The notes beneath the pieces are model-generated. The model had not been told where the DNA came from and did not search any database. It was given only the letters and a program-made list of their open reading frames with translations. A stretch of 64,000 nucleotides of DNA from Tilletia caries (taxonomy: Eukaryota; Basidiomycota; Exobasidiomycetes; Tilletiales; Tilletiaceae). The stretch lies in NCBI GenBank assembly GCA_032718865.1, contig JALUTQ010000035.1, forward strand, positions 372,001-436,000. The letters run 5' to 3'. This document shows, one piece after another, positions 1-10,175 of the stretch. Each line of letters opens with the position of its first letter. Position 1 is the stretch's first letter. The position numbers and the translations under genes were made by a program.

Positions 1-491
1 GACTTGATGGTCATCCCGCCCAACACTGTGGACGCGTTCTTTAACGGTCTTGGTGCTGTGCCGTTTGTGAAGAATGGAGGTGAGTGGGATTGACTAGTCT
101 CGCTTCGTGGCATCTGTCAATTACTCACATCGAGTCGGTGGCCTCTCTTTTGTCGGATACAGTCACGTACGGCAGCTACCGCTGCTATATCCCGCCTACG
201 ATCAAGTTCGACTTTGGCACGGCCACTGTGACCGCGATCGACAGCGTGAAGTCGATTGGAAAGACGTCGGAGGGTCGCTGCGTCCTCCCGATCGTGGCAA
301 AGGACCTCGGATTTGGAAGTGAGCACCTACTATGACCGGTCCTGTAGATGCGGTAGAGGAGTTGTTAGCTAACAGCAACGTTACTTTTTGCCTCCCACTT
401 AGTTCCTCTTGTTGGAGGCCCGTTGTTCGAGTCGTCCTATGTGGTGTTCAACACGAGCTCTCTGACAGTCGGATTCGCCGAGCGCAAGTGA
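1..491 (+). CDS. pepsin-like aspartic protease, C-terminal part (gene starts before the window)
   Basis: Three exons can be read: 1-79, 163-318 and 403-491, stop TGA at 489-491. Introns are GTGAGT...CAG and GTGAGC...TAG and the joined frame stays open. The product has the C-terminal half of an A1 aspartic protease: an IPPNTVDAFFNGLGA segment that normally follows the second catalytic Asp, a cysteine-containing stretch (YRCYIPPTIKFDFG), and a terminal GGPLFESSYVVFN segment that matches the family's conserved G-x-x-F-x-x-x-Y-x-V-F-D end. Both catalytic aspartates would lie upstream, outside the window. Such enzymes are usually secreted or vacuolar in fungi; location cannot be judged here because the signal peptide is missing. 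Confidence 0.8.
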
Positions 492-805
492 AGGTCGCTC
501 GACGACCCAAGCTCGTCCTGTTACCAGACCTCTCCTCTTTTCCCCTATCATCGACACTGGCACTGCGCCTCCTGTCCACCAAATGAATGTCAGTTTGTGA
601 TTCTGATATCGATGTTCGTCGAATCCTCCTCCACTCACTGGAAACAGCCGATCAGAGTTGAGAAGTTTGACAGATGATGAGAGTTATGTAGGGAGCATGA
701 ATTGTTGAGGGTCTAGATACGTTCGCTTGTATGTCTACAGCTTCTTGAAAGCTCTCGTTTGCTCATAGCGTTGATTCCAGCTTCAGCGCCGGTCTGCAGT
801 CCTTC
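492..805. other. intergenic, tail-to-tail
   Basis: Lies between the protease stop and the stop of the minus-strand gene at 806. No motif, repeat or convincing ORF seen; presumably the two 3' UTRs. Confidence 0.5.
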
Positions 806-1597
806 TCAATGGCCGCCATCCTCCAGCACCGGGTCGTCCCCTCGGTGAAACACTCCGTTTTCGTCCCAGAAGTCTTCGTCGTATACCTCGTGTCCGTATT
901 CGTCCTCTTCGTCCTCTTCGCCCTCGTCGCTGTCTTCGTAGCTGTCTTCGTCGCTGACGCCGATGACCGCTGGTGCTGGCTGGCCGTGATTGACTTGGCC
1001 GGGAGCCATTGTGTGAGTACCGTCCATGGCACGGGGGATGTGCTGCGACCATCGGCCCACAGGCGGTCGTTGGTATGGGGGTGGAGGCATCATCTGATCC
1101 AGTCGAGGATTAAAGGTCTGTCCAGGCTGTTGGTACGCTGTCGGCCTTACAGACCAGCTAGTAGTGGCGAACTGTGGCCACTGCGAGGCTGCCACTTCCG
1201 CACGCGCAGCCCGGGCGGCCTTGGCAGCAACGAGGAGCGTCTCCAAATTCCGGTTGGAATGATTCTCGATCGCTTGCAGGTCGGTTTCCATGCTCCTGAT
1301 TGTGTTGGAGAGTTCGTGACGGAGTTTCAACATACGAATGATGGCCTGGGCTCGATCCGCAGCACCTCCGTCGCCAAGCTGGACCCGGATTTCCTCTTGC
1401 ATACGGCGCTCCACATCCCCCACGTCCTTCAGAATCTTGGAATGGACCCCCCGAAGGATGACCTTGTTCTGTACGAGGGAGGACTCGACCATATCCTCCA
1501 GGCCTCCGAGCCGAGGCAGGCCGTTCGTCATCAGACCATAATGGTCATAGGTCGCCGCCGCAGATGCCGGCATTGTTGGTGTGGTCGACGTAGCCAT
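806..1597 (-). CDS. uncharacterised acidic-tailed protein, 263 aa
   Basis: One uninterrupted ORF from ATG at 1597. I do not recognise the family. Residues about 30-135 are rich in charged and Leu/Ile residues in helical spacing (VERRMQEEIRVQLGDGG, RMLKLRHELSNTIRSMETDL) and probably form a coiled coil. A Pro/Gln-rich linker follows (MPPPPYQRPP), then a strongly acidic tail from about residue 215 (SDEDSYEDSDEGEEDEEDEYGHE). No signal peptide or membrane segment. A TATA-like TATATAA about 205 nt upstream of the ATG supports transcription. The opposite strand also has a long ORF here (809-1660), which I take as the antisense shadow because the minus frame has the sensible composition and the upstream TATA. 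Function unknown. Confidence 0.6.
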   Translation of the reverse strand: MATSTTPTMPASAAATYDHYGLMTNGLPRLGGLEDMVESSLVQNKVILRGVHSKILKDVGDVERRMQEEIRVQLGDGGAADRAQAIIRMLKLRHELSNTIRSMETDLQAIENHSNRNLETLLVAAKAARAARAEVAASQWPQFATTSWSVRPTAYQQPGQTFNPRLDQMMPPPPYQRPPVGRWSQHIPRAMDGTHTMAPGQVNHGQPAPAVIGVSDEDSYEDSDEGEEDEEDEYGHEVYDEDFWDENGVFHRGDDPVLEDGGH

Positions 1598-1810
1598 AAG
1601 TGGGTGCGGCCTTCGCTCTTGAATTTGTGGGTGAGGATGTCAAGGGGAGGGAACAGATGAGGATAGGAAGGGATGAGAAGTGGGCGAAGATGGGCTTGAA
1701 TTGGCCTGAGGAGGTGAAGATTGGGTGAGGAGGTGAGGATTGGATGAGGAGGTGAGAATTGGGTGAGGAGGGGGAAGAAATGGCTGTCAGTCACGGCAGT
1801 TTATATAGGG
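1598..1810 (-). promoter_or_regulatory. upstream region of the 806-1597 gene with TATA box and leader repeat
   Basis: Read on the minus strand, TATATAA lies at 1807-1801. Between it and the ATG sits a purine/pyrimidine-asymmetric tandem array (about 1700-1776) whose unit on the plus strand is roughly GATTGGGTGAGGAGGTGAG, 3-4 imperfect copies. It would be in the 5' leader. Confidence 0.45.
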
Positions 1811-1959
1811 ATACGGTGTCACTGAAGCCCGCAAAAGATCATCAGTGGTTTGCTAGCTTTGGCATTCGTTTGGAGAGCTCCAATCCTGATTGACTTGCCT
1901 CCAACACTTGTTCGGTCGCCTCCAATAGTTGTTCGGTCCCCTCCAACCGGCTTTGGAGG

Positions 1960-2265
1960 GAGTGAAATCGATTTCAAACATCCCCCCAAGATGGTTTAGA
2001 TGGGTTGAAGTGTCGAAGTTGCCCAAGCGCCTAGATGAAGGCTCGAGAACGCCCAAGGCTTGCCCTTGTCGAAGCACAAGCCAAGCGCTTAAACGCGCTT
2101 AGATAGGCTAGATAGAGCGTTTGGATGTGCATGAGACGGGTCAAGGTGGTCGAGATGGAGAGGGTTGCTCGACTGACTGACTGGCTTTGACAGGCGCAAA
2201 CGCAGCTTGTCGTTCAAAAGCAGTTTAGAGCCCGTCTCAAGCGAGTTACGGAGGGTCTGAACTGT
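1960..2265 (-). pseudogene. decayed copy of the 5' end of the neighbouring RRM gene (presequence exon and leader)
   Basis: This stretch resembles 3640-3960 in the same orientation. Shared blocks include the leader sequence around 2236-2262 versus 3932-3958 (GTCTCAAGCGAGTTACG then AGGGTCTGAACT), and the presequence region, where CTTCGACAAGGGCAAGC recurs followed by CTTGGGC or TTGGGGC. The start codon of the intact gene (ATGTTCTCTCT at 3775) corresponds to ACGCTCTATCT here, so the ATG is lost, and no RRM sequence follows. It is a relic of a tandem duplication directly downstream of the intact gene. Confidence 0.6.
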
Positions 2266-2575
2266 CATATAGGCAGCGGCAATGCGGCATAGTGGGCAGC
2301 GGCATAGCGGCAACGAGACGGGAAAACGATAACAGAAGAAGTAGTGAGTGAGTAGTGAGTGTGCTGGGAAGTTGAGATTGATTTGAGAGGAGTTTGCATA
2401 AATGGGCTGCTTGGAGGGGCGAAAGGGATATCCTGGACGACCCTGCGATTATGAACCGGTGTAGAGGATGTACGAATCGGAACATGGCGGAGTAGGGGGA
2501 AAAACGAACGAGACGGAAACGCGCGCTGGAGAAGGGGCACTCCTGCTGAGTTCCACGCGAGAGATGGGTGTGCGC

Positions 2576-3775
2576 TCATTCGTAAAAGGCCTTTCCGCCA
2601 TCCGAGCCTGCGTTGCCGCCTGACCTGGATGAGCCGTATCCACCACCTGTAAAGGGGGAAGAGATAACCGGTTCAGAGTCATTTCACTGCCCAGGAGGTC
2701 AAGGGGTCAATAAGAAAGTAAAAGGCTACTCACGTCCGCCTCCACGTCCACCGCCGTATCCGCCACCGCGTCCGCCACCGTAACCGCCACCGCCGCCGCC
2801 TCCTCGCCCGCCACCGTAACCGCCACCACGCCCGCCACGGTCACCACCATAGCCACCGCGTCCACCGCCACGTCCACCGCCACGTCCACCGCCACGTCCA
2901 CCGCCACGTCCACCACCGTATCCACCGCCCCGTCCGCCGCGGTCGCCACCGTAACCGCCACCGCCACCGCCACTGTTTGGATCCCTTGGTGTCGAGTAGT
3001 CCAATCGGATCGGACGGCCAGAGAGTTCGTGTCCGGTCACGGCCTCCAAGGCCTTCTGAGCCGCGGACTGCTCGGTAAACTCGACGTAGCCGTACCCCTT
3101 CGCGCGCCCGCTCTCGGGGTACTTAGGGATCCGGACCGAGGTGATCTCACCGTATTCGCCAAAGAGGGACCACAAGTCTTCCTCAGACGCTTCCCAGGCG
3201 AGGTTGCCGACGAAGAGGATCTTGGAGGGCTCGGACTTTTGTTCGTTCTGGGGACGACGCTCCGTCCGCTCGCGAGGCACGGAGAAGTCGAGTCGGAGCT
3301 CTCGGCCGGCAATTTCGGTGCCGGTCAGACTTTCCAAGGCCTTCGCGGCCTCGGCGTGGGACTCGAACGCGACGTATCCGAAGCCCTTGGGGCGTCCGGA
3401 ATCCTGGTGAGTGGGGAGACGAACGCTCTTGACGGTGCCGTGCTCGCCGAAGTGGGCCCAGATGTCGTCTTCAGAGACTTCCCAGGCGAGATTGGCGATG
3501 AAGAGGGTGTCGGAGTTGTTCTCGTTCACGACTACAGCGCCGGCCTCGTTCTGCTGTGACTCGTTGGACTCGTCAAAGTTGTCGTGTCCTGAACTTGCCA
3601 AAGACCTGATCGATACGCCTTGAAAAGGCTTTGAAAGGAGTGTGGTCGGTCTTGAATATCTCAAAGATGGGATCGATGGGCTGAGGTTGCTCAAGGCTCG
3701 GCCACGCCCCAAGCTTGCCCTTGTCGAAGCAAAAACGACGCGCTTCAACGCGTTTATCTGGGTTAGAGAGAACAT
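2576..3775 (-). CDS. two-RRM, RGG-rich RNA-binding protein with mitochondrial-type presequence
   Basis: Exons 2734-3775 and 2576-2646 (71 nt last exon) give 370 aa. Residues 1-63 from ATG 3775 lack acidic residues and are rich in Arg, Ser and Leu (MFSLTQINALKRVVFASTR, ending SIRSLASSG), a typical matrix-targeting presequence. RRM1 at about 90-166 has LFIANLAWEV and GFGYVAFE; RRM2 at about 186-262 has LFVGNLAWEA and GYGYVEFT. A GGYGG/RGG tail covers about 268-350. It is a paralogue of the gene at 7213-8759, sharing both RRMs, the tail, a 71-nt final exon and similar downstream DNA, but it lacks that protein's Asp/Ser-Lys N-terminus. An in-frame ATG at 3871 would add 32 residues. A role in mitochondrial RNA handling is inference. 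The tail ends GGKAFYE rather than the paralogue's GKKISFD. Confidence 0.8.
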
Positions 3776-4068
3776 CTTGATGTGCAAAGATGACTGACTG
3801 GTCAAGATGCAGAGCTTGGTTGGACTGATGGTTTTGCAAGCCGAATTATTTGCAGTTTTGCACTCAAGCATCGGGCTTTTCTTCTCCCGTTTGGAAGCCG
3901 TTTTGAACCACGTGGTCGGGGCGCGTCTCAAGCGAGTTACGCAGGGTCTGAACTACTGCGAGACGTCATGGCCAGGCTGCGCTCGGCTCCCAGCGAGGCT
4001 CGCGACCGAGGAGAGCAACACCACCAACACACAGAACTGCATACATACACACTTTGAAATCATCACCA
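3776..4068. promoter_or_regulatory. divergent promoter between the RRM gene and SEC17
   Basis: About 290 bp separate the two start codons. The segment next to SEC17 is a CA-rich leader (ACCACCAACACACAG...). No clear TATA box seen. Part of this DNA (to 3958) is duplicated at 2089-2265. Confidence 0.45.
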
Positions 4069-5192
4069 ATGTCCTCATCTCCCGAAGAACTGCTCAGCAC
4101 GGCCGAGAAGAAGGCCGCCGCCACCTCCGGCTGGTTCTCCTCCGCCAACACCAAGCTCGAGGAAGCGATCGAGCTCTTCAAGGCGGCCGGCAACAAGTTC
4201 CGCCTGGCCAACCGATTCCAGGAGGCGGGCGATGCGCTCATGCGAGCGGCGGAGACGGAGTACAAGCTGGGCGAGCAGGACTTTGCGGCGAATACTTTCT
4301 ATGAGGCGAGCAAGAGCTATAAGCTCGTCCGGCCAGAGTGTGAGTTCATGTGCTTCTTATCGCACGATGGAACCATACGAATACTTAACGCCTCGATCAT
4401 TGTGCCCTTTCGCGCTCATAGTGGCTGTGACAGCGCTGCAACGAGCCACACAGATCCTTGTCGATAAGGGACGCTTCCGCCAGGCTGCCGATCGGGAAAA
4501 GGCCATCGCGGAGCTGTACAAGACCGACGCGCAGGACCCAGAGAAGGCGCTGGAGAGCTACGAGCGAGCTGGAAACTGGTACATGCAAGAAAATGCTAGC
4601 GCGTACGTCTCTGCGGAACAGCGCTACCCTTTCCTCAATACGCGAAGTCGAAGAAGCTGAACCTCTTTGAACGGACCCCTTGTAGGACGGCTTCGGGATG
4701 CTTCCGGGAAGCAGCGACGCTCGCGGCTGAGCTTGGCCAGTATCCGAAAGCGATCGAACGATGGGAGGAAATCGCGAAGCAGAGTCTGGACAGCGCTTTG
4801 ACAAGGTATAGCGTCAAGGACTTCTATCTGAATGCCGGTCTATGCTATCTCGCCATTCCGGTACGTCCTTACTCTGCTTGAGAACCACTAATAGTCCCCC
4901 TCATACCAAAGATACTGAGCTCTGTTCCGCACTCAATCTTTTTCTTTAACTACAGGACTACACTGCGGCATCGCGAGCATTGGCATACTACGCCCAGACC
5001 GACCCGACTTTCCCGCCAACCTCAGAGGGACACTTCCTGCACTCCCTCCTCGAAGCGGCCGAACACGGCGACCTACCGGCATTCGACACCAAGGTGCAGG
5101 AGTACGACCGCGTGCGCAGGCTGGTGGGCTGGCAGGCGACGCTCCTGAAGAACGTCCGGGCGGCCATGGCTGCGGGCCCTGATCTGAGTTGA
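4069..5192 (+). CDS. SEC17: alpha-SNAP (Sec17), SNARE-disassembly adaptor
   Basis: Exons 4069-4339, 4422-4602, 4686-4860 and 4956-5192 join in frame to 287 aa, the usual alpha-SNAP length. The protein begins MSSSPEELLSTAEKKAA and has the TPR-like helical repeats of the family: LEEAIELFKAAGNKFRLAN, FAANTFYEASKSYK, AVTALQRATQILVDKGRFRQ, DPEKALESYERAGNWY, SATASGCFREAATLAAEL, then YSVKDFYLNAGLCYLA and a basic/hydrophobic C-terminus ending in DLS. Alpha-SNAP binds assembled SNARE bundles and recruits the NSF/Sec18 ATPase, so it acts on cytosolic faces of membranes. Splice sites are consensus (GTGAGT, GTACGT, GTACGT; TAG, TAG, CAG). The start was chosen because it matches the family N-terminus and follows a CA-rich leader. 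Confidence 0.93.
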
Positions 5193-5836
5193 GGGGGGAG
5201 GGGCCGGGATGTGATGAACGGATCGCACTTGTTCTGGGACGGAATGAGGGACGATCCAGGCGGGAACCTTTGTAATGCGCAATCTCATACCATACCGTTC
5301 GGCAGTCGGCTCTCGATCTTCCCACTCCTCGAATGTCGATACCGCGAGCTGTTGGACTGACAAGCAACCTCACGGAAAGCACTTCCGACCTCTTCCTCCG
5401 GCTCGACCCGACCGGACGGCGCATTTTTAAGAGCTGTTCGCGACGGCGCGCGGCCATGCGGCATGCACACCGTTTCAGGGCAGGCGGTGGCGGCCGTCAT
5501 TTATTCGGTCTCAATCTGCCGATCTGCCAAGGTCACAGAAAAGTCTTAAGCATTCTCGCTGTGTTTCTGGACCGGTTTTTTGTCTTTCCCCCCTGTTTTC
5601 ACATATTTCGATTACAACTGGTTACAAACTGAGGAGGCTATGACGCGTGCGTTTTTTGTATGTGTGTTATGTGTGTTGTTGCCGATAACAAACATCTCCT
5701 CGGTCGCTCGTCTGCTCATCGACCGACGTTGGCAGCGAGCGGACGACGACGATCACCACCAGCACCGCATTCACTCACACGCGCACACCACACTCGATAC
5801 CAACACCCTCAACACATATACACGCATCTATCCACA
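5193..5836. other. intergenic between SEC17 and the small lipoprotein gene
   Basis: Contains the SEC17 3' region and the promoter of the next gene. The last about 80 bp are CA-rich (CACTCACACGCGCACACCACACTC), like other 5' leaders here. No coding signal. Confidence 0.5.
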
Positions 5837-6199
5837 ATGGTAAGCATACATGCAGCTCAGCTCCCCCTACATGCTGGCACCTTCGCTGACTTGCAACCCT
5901 GCCGCTCTTCCTCCTTCTCTCCAAACAACCCACAGGGAGCCTGCCTTTCCGTAGTCAAGGGTGACAAGAACGACAAGTCCATCAAGCGGACCGACACCAA
6001 CCGGTCGAACACGGGCAACGGCCTGCACCGCACCACCTCCTCGTACCAAGGCTCCGTCGCCGACGGGATGCGATACTCGGATCGCGCCGCGGAGCAGGAG
6101 CGCCAGAAGCTCAGTGCGTCCCAGTTGCACAAGTCCAAGACGCTGGAGGAGCGCATCAAGCAGGCCGAGAAGGAGAACCGTACCCGTAATGCGGCTTAA
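5837..6199 (+). CDS. small N-myristoylation-motif protein, 88 aa, intron directly after the ATG
   Basis: Exon 1 is only the ATG (5837-5839); the intron 5840-5935 is GTAAGC...CACAG with a CTGAC branch candidate at 5886-5890; exon 2 is 5936-6199. The spliced protein begins MGACLSVVKGDKND: Gly2 fits an N-myristoyltransferase site and Cys4 a palmitoylation site, so membrane anchoring is likely. The rest is polar with a charged helical C-terminus (AAEQERQKLSASQLHKSKTLEE). I do not recognise the family. The intron is 96 nt, a multiple of three, and has no in-frame stop, so unspliced mRNA would give a 120-aa form starting MVSIHAAQ that lacks the lipidation site. Confidence 0.7.
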   Translation: MVSIHAAQLPLHAGTFADLQPCRSSSFSPNNPQGACLSVVKGDKNDKSIKRTDTNRSNTGNGLHRTTSSYQGSVADGMRYSDRAAEQERQKLSASQLHKSKTLEERIKQAEKENRTRNAA

Positions 6200-7212
6200 A
6201 AAGGGTCTCCTTCTTTCCCCCACCGAACTTCTGCCTTTTCGCCTCGCATTCCATCCTCCCCTCGCTCCCTCGACCAAATCGACTATTCCTTTGTGACCAT
6301 CCACCCCCGGCTCTTGCTCCACCCAGCTGAGTCATGACGGTCACAGCGAGGGGCTTGCCATGCCTCTCACACAATCCTCCGAACGACCCAAGGCCCAAGA
6401 CGCCGTCCTCCGTCCTTGCGCTGCGCCCACACCCGGTTCGTTCGGTCCAAGTTCCAGGGCCCCGCGGTGTCTTCTGCGCAAGCCCTGTGGGATATCTCCA
6501 CTCGCGCGCCCCCCGCAGCCCACCTACTCCTTTTTCGTTCTAGATCATGGTTTCATTCGCCTCTATCTCTTCTTTCTCTCTCACACACACATCTCTCGAA
6601 CGTTTTGTTGTTTCTTCTCCCGATTTCTCTACCCACCCAACCCCCCTCTTCCCAAATGTTACCCCTCTCTTCTTCTAGAGAGACCCTCACCCCGCCTAGT
6701 CATCCATCCATCCACCTTTGCTCCGAATATATCAACCCCCTCTATACTCTACCCCCCTCCTCGTCCCAGGTCCCCTGTTCATGGTTCGAACCGCGAACGT
6801 GGTCAGGCGACCACTGATGAAGGAGGGCAGACATTTTTTGAAATTGAGAAAGGCAAGGCACGATTATTAAGGAACCCGGGAGCACCCGAAGGAGAGAAGA
6901 AAAGGCCTGGGAGGAGGCAACACAGTTCGCTGCTTTTTGTGAGGAAGAATCGGTCAGAGAAGATGCTTGAGAGAGAGAGGGAGAAGAGATGGGATGACCA
7001 ACGAGACGATAACAAGAAGAAATGAGGAGGGGGTCTAGAAGAGCTTGGAGGAGCGAAAGGGGGTGTCCTGGACGATCATGAAACGGTGTAGAGAGGATGT
7101 ACGAATCGGAACATGATGGTGTACGAAGGGAAAACGAAAGAAACAGAAAAGGAACGCTGGAGAAGCAGCACTGCTGAGTGCCGAGTCCCGCGAGAGGGAT
7201 GGGTGTGTGCGC
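6200..7212. other. gene-poor interval
   Basis: Holds the 3' region of the small lipoprotein gene and a CT-rich stretch (about 6530-6770). From about 6960 to 7212 the sequence is similar to 2310-2575, i.e. the 3' flanks of the two RRM/RGG paralogues. Several overlapping ORFs on the plus strand look like low-complexity translation, not genes. Confidence 0.5.
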
Positions 7213-8759
7213 TCAATCGAAAGAGATCTTCTTGCCCTCTGAGGCTGCGATGGCGCCTGTCCGGGCTGAGCCGAATCCACCACCTGAGAAGGGGGAAAGA
7301 AAGAACCGGTTCAGAGTCAATTCACTGACCAGGAGAACATAAGTCAAGAAATGGGCTACTCACGGCTACCTCCACGTCCACCGCCTCGCCCACCCCGGTC
7401 TCCCCATCCACCTCCGCCTCCTCGCCCGCCACCACGCCCGCCGCGGTCACCACCAAAGCCGCCACGTCCACCACCACGCCCGCCTCCCCGTCCGCCACGG
7501 TCGCCAAAGCCACCGCGTCCACCGCCACGTCCACCTCCGAATCCACCACCGCGTCCGCCGCGGTCGCCACCACCATTGGGATCCCTTGGTGCCGAGTAGT
7601 CCAATCGGAGCGGGCGGCCAGAGAGGTCGTGGCCGGTCAAGGCGTCGACTGCCTTCTCAGCTGCGGACTGCTCGGCAAACTCGACGTAGCCGTACCCCTT
7701 CGCGCGACCGCTCTCGGGGTCCTTGGGCAGACGGACACTGGTGACCTCACCGTGCTCGCCAAAGAGGGACCAGATGTCGTCCTCAGACGCTTCCCAGGCG
7801 AGGTTGCCCACAAAGAGAATCTTGGAGGGTGCCGACTTTTGGTCGTTGAAGGACTTGGCGCGATGGTCGGCCTGCTCGCGTGGTGCACGCGGTTGCTGCT
7901 GGTCACGGGGCACAGAGAAGTCGAGACGGAGCTCCCGACCGGCAAGTTCGGTTCCCGTCAGACCCTCCATGGCCTTCTGGGCATCGGCATTCGACTCAAA
8001 CTCGACGTATCCGAAACCCTTGGGGCGACCGGAGGCTTGGTCGGTAGGGACGCGAACGCTCTTGACGGTGCCGTGCTCGCCGAAGTGGGCCCAGATGTCA
8101 TCTTCGGAGACTTCCCAGGCGAGGTTGCCGACAAAGAGGACGGCGGAGGGCGCCGAAGCGCCGTTCCCGGTCACGACTGCGGCTCCGGCCTCGTTCTTCG
8201 ACTTCTTTGACCCGTTGGGCTCGTCATCTGTGGCCTTGCGCTTCTTGCTCTCGGCAGCCTTGGGAGCCGGCTCGTCGTCGTCATCTGAGTCGTCATCGGA
8301 GTCATCCTCGTCATCGTCTGAGTCGTCCTCATCGTCGTCAGACTCTTCCTTCTTCGACTTCTTCGCGTCTTTGGTGTCCTCTTCGTCGTCGTCATCGTCA
8401 CTGTCCTCCTCGTCGTCGTCATCGTCGTCGCTGCTCTCCTCCTTCGCAGCGGCCTTCTTTCCGTTGGTCTCCTTCTTGCCATTGGCAGCTGGCTTAGCGG
8501 CAGCGGCAGCAGCAGCCTTCTTGCCGTTGGCGGGCTTCTTGGTCTCGACCTCTGACTCGTCATCGTCATCATTTGAGTTGTCGGAGTCGTCCTCATCCTC
8601 GTCGTCGTCGTCGTCGTCATCGTCGCTGCTGGACTCGGCGGGCGGAGGAGGGGCGGGAGCTGCCTTGACCTTCTTGCTGTCCTTCTTGCTCTTGGGCGCG
8701 TCGGCCTTCTTGGCGGGGACCACGGCGGCGACGGCGTCAGACTTGGACTTCTTTCCCAT
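7213..8759 (-). CDS. nucleolin/Gar2/Nsr1-like nucleolar RNA-binding protein
   Basis: Exons 7364-8759 and 7213-7283 give 488 aa. The N-terminal 200 residues alternate Lys/Ala-rich basic patches with long Asp/Glu/Ser runs (about 43-70, 107-163), the layout of nucleolin, Gar2 and Nsr1. RRM1 (about 207-283) has LFVGNLAWEV and GFGYVEFE; RRM2 (about 314-390) has LFVGNLAWEA and GYGYVEFA; a GGRGGG/RGG domain covers about 395-470. The short last exon encodes a tail ending GKKISFD, similar in kind to Gar2-type C-termini. Family members act in the nucleolus in pre-rRNA processing and small-subunit assembly. It is a close paralogue of the presequence-bearing gene at 2576-3775. A large antisense ORF (7723-8775) is the shadow of the Asp/Ser codons. 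Confidence 0.87.
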
Positions 8760-9094
8760 GGTGTGTGCTAGTTAGGTGGGTGGAGTAGGTGAGAGCGAAG
8801 GAGAGTGCAGAGGAAAGGAATGCGAATGAATGGGAATGGAAGGAGCGATGAAGGAAATTCTGCAGGCGCGTCTTTGTACCTTTGTTTGCACGAAAATTTT
8901 TGGACTGAACCCGCGCCAGAGAAAATTTCATTGCGCAACGATTCCGTAGCGCGTCCGGGGTTACCGGCGCTACGTCGGGCCGGGGCACTACGCCGGAAGC
9001 AGACCATCACCACCTTGGGATTTTGGGAAGCGCGGGCGAGGCAGCCATCCTAATTTCTAGGTTGGAAGTCACTGACTTCAAGGCGCTGCGCAGA
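8760..9094. promoter_or_regulatory. divergent promoter, Gar2-like gene / BUD13
   Basis: 335 bp between the two start codons. A GC-rich core (GCGCGTCCGGGGTTACCGGCGCTACG at about 8949-8975, quoted in part: GTAGCGCGTCCGGGGTTACC) lies midway. No TATA box. Both neighbours are RNA-processing genes, so shared regulation is plausible but not shown. Confidence 0.4.
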
Positions 9095-10175
9095 ATGCCC
9101 GACCCTGCGCTCCAGGCGTACCTCGCCTCCAAGTATCTCTCCGGGCCCAAGGCAGACGCCATCCTCGCGCGCGCCGGGGACGACCAGCACAAAAAGAAGA
9201 AGAAGAAGCGCAAGCATGACGACCTCAACGCCAGCAGCAACGGCGGCGGTGGACTCAAGCTTCTCGACGAGGACGAAGTGCGGGGCGGAGCGGGAGGCAG
9301 CAGCAGGGATGACGCTGAGGATCTTGTCGATGCTCAAGTCGTAGATGGACCGAAGCAGAGCAAGTTCTCCCGCAGTGCATTTACCCAGCTCTCTGGCGGG
9401 ATCGCAGTCAAGAAGGAAGAGGAGGAGGAGGAGGACACCCTGGAGGATGAACGACCTCACATCGCAGAACAATCCGCGGCCCCTATCGCATCAGTGCCAT
9501 CAGCGGAAGACGAGCTCCAATTCCAGACCGTCTACCGGGACGCCTCCGGCCGGAAGATCGACCTCCGCGCGGAGGAAGAGGCGCGCCAAGTGGCCGAAGT
9601 GGCCAAGCGGCGGAAGGACGAGGAGCGCAAGACGTGGGGGATGGGAATGAAGCAGAAGCAAGACCAGCAGGTTGCCCGTCAACGGTTGAAGGAGGAGGCT
9701 ACGACTTCCTTCGCCAGGTGAGCTTCCTTTCTATATACTCCCCAGCAACTAACCCCCCCCCCCCCGCGCCCGGCTGACTTACATGCCTTGCCCTACCAGA
9801 CACGCCGACGATAAACGCATGAACGACACCCTCCGCTCAATCGAACGCGCCGACGACCCCGCCCTCGCATTCCTCACCAAAAAGCGGCCCACCGCATCAT
9901 CAACCCCAGCGAGACCCAAGTACAAAGGCCCACCACCCCCGCCGAACCGGTTCGGCATCCAACCCGGTCATCGGTGGGACGGCGTCGATCGGAGTACGGG
10001 CTTTGAGCGGATGTACTTCCAGAAGCTGAATGAGCGGAAGAGGAGGGATGCTTCGGCACGAGGTGAGTTTTGAACATTTGCCTGCCATTCCATAACATAC
10101 TTGGGACTGGTTGTGCTGACAAGCCCCTGTTTATTTTCCCCCATAACCTCAGCATACGACCAAGACGACCTATGA
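9095..10175 (+). CDS. BUD13: BUD13, pre-mRNA splicing factor of the RES complex
   Basis: Exons 9095-9717, 9800-10062 and 10153-10175 give 302 aa. The start [21 protein letters not shown] fits Bud13 proteins, which open with a [16 protein letters not shown] motif, followed by a Lys-rich run (KKKKKKRK). The centre has [12 protein letters not shown] and the C-terminus has the conserved [19 protein letters not shown] segment, both diagnostic. Bud13 joins Snu17/Ist3 and Pml1 in the RES complex that promotes splicing and nuclear retention of unspliced mRNA. With the last intron removed the protein ends RAYDQDDL; read through, it ends ARGEF at 10073. An upstream in-frame extension has no ATG. Intron 1 contains a run of C. 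Confidence 0.92.

Noticed and set aside
809..1660. 283-codon ORF on the plus strand opposite the acidic-tailed gene
   Set aside because: It is antisense to a better-composed minus-strand frame with an upstream TATA; it mirrors the Asp/Glu codons as Val/Phe-rich sequence.
7723..8775. 350-codon Ser-rich ORF on the plus strand
   Set aside because: Antisense shadow of the Asp/Lys-rich N-terminus and RRMs of the Gar2-like gene.
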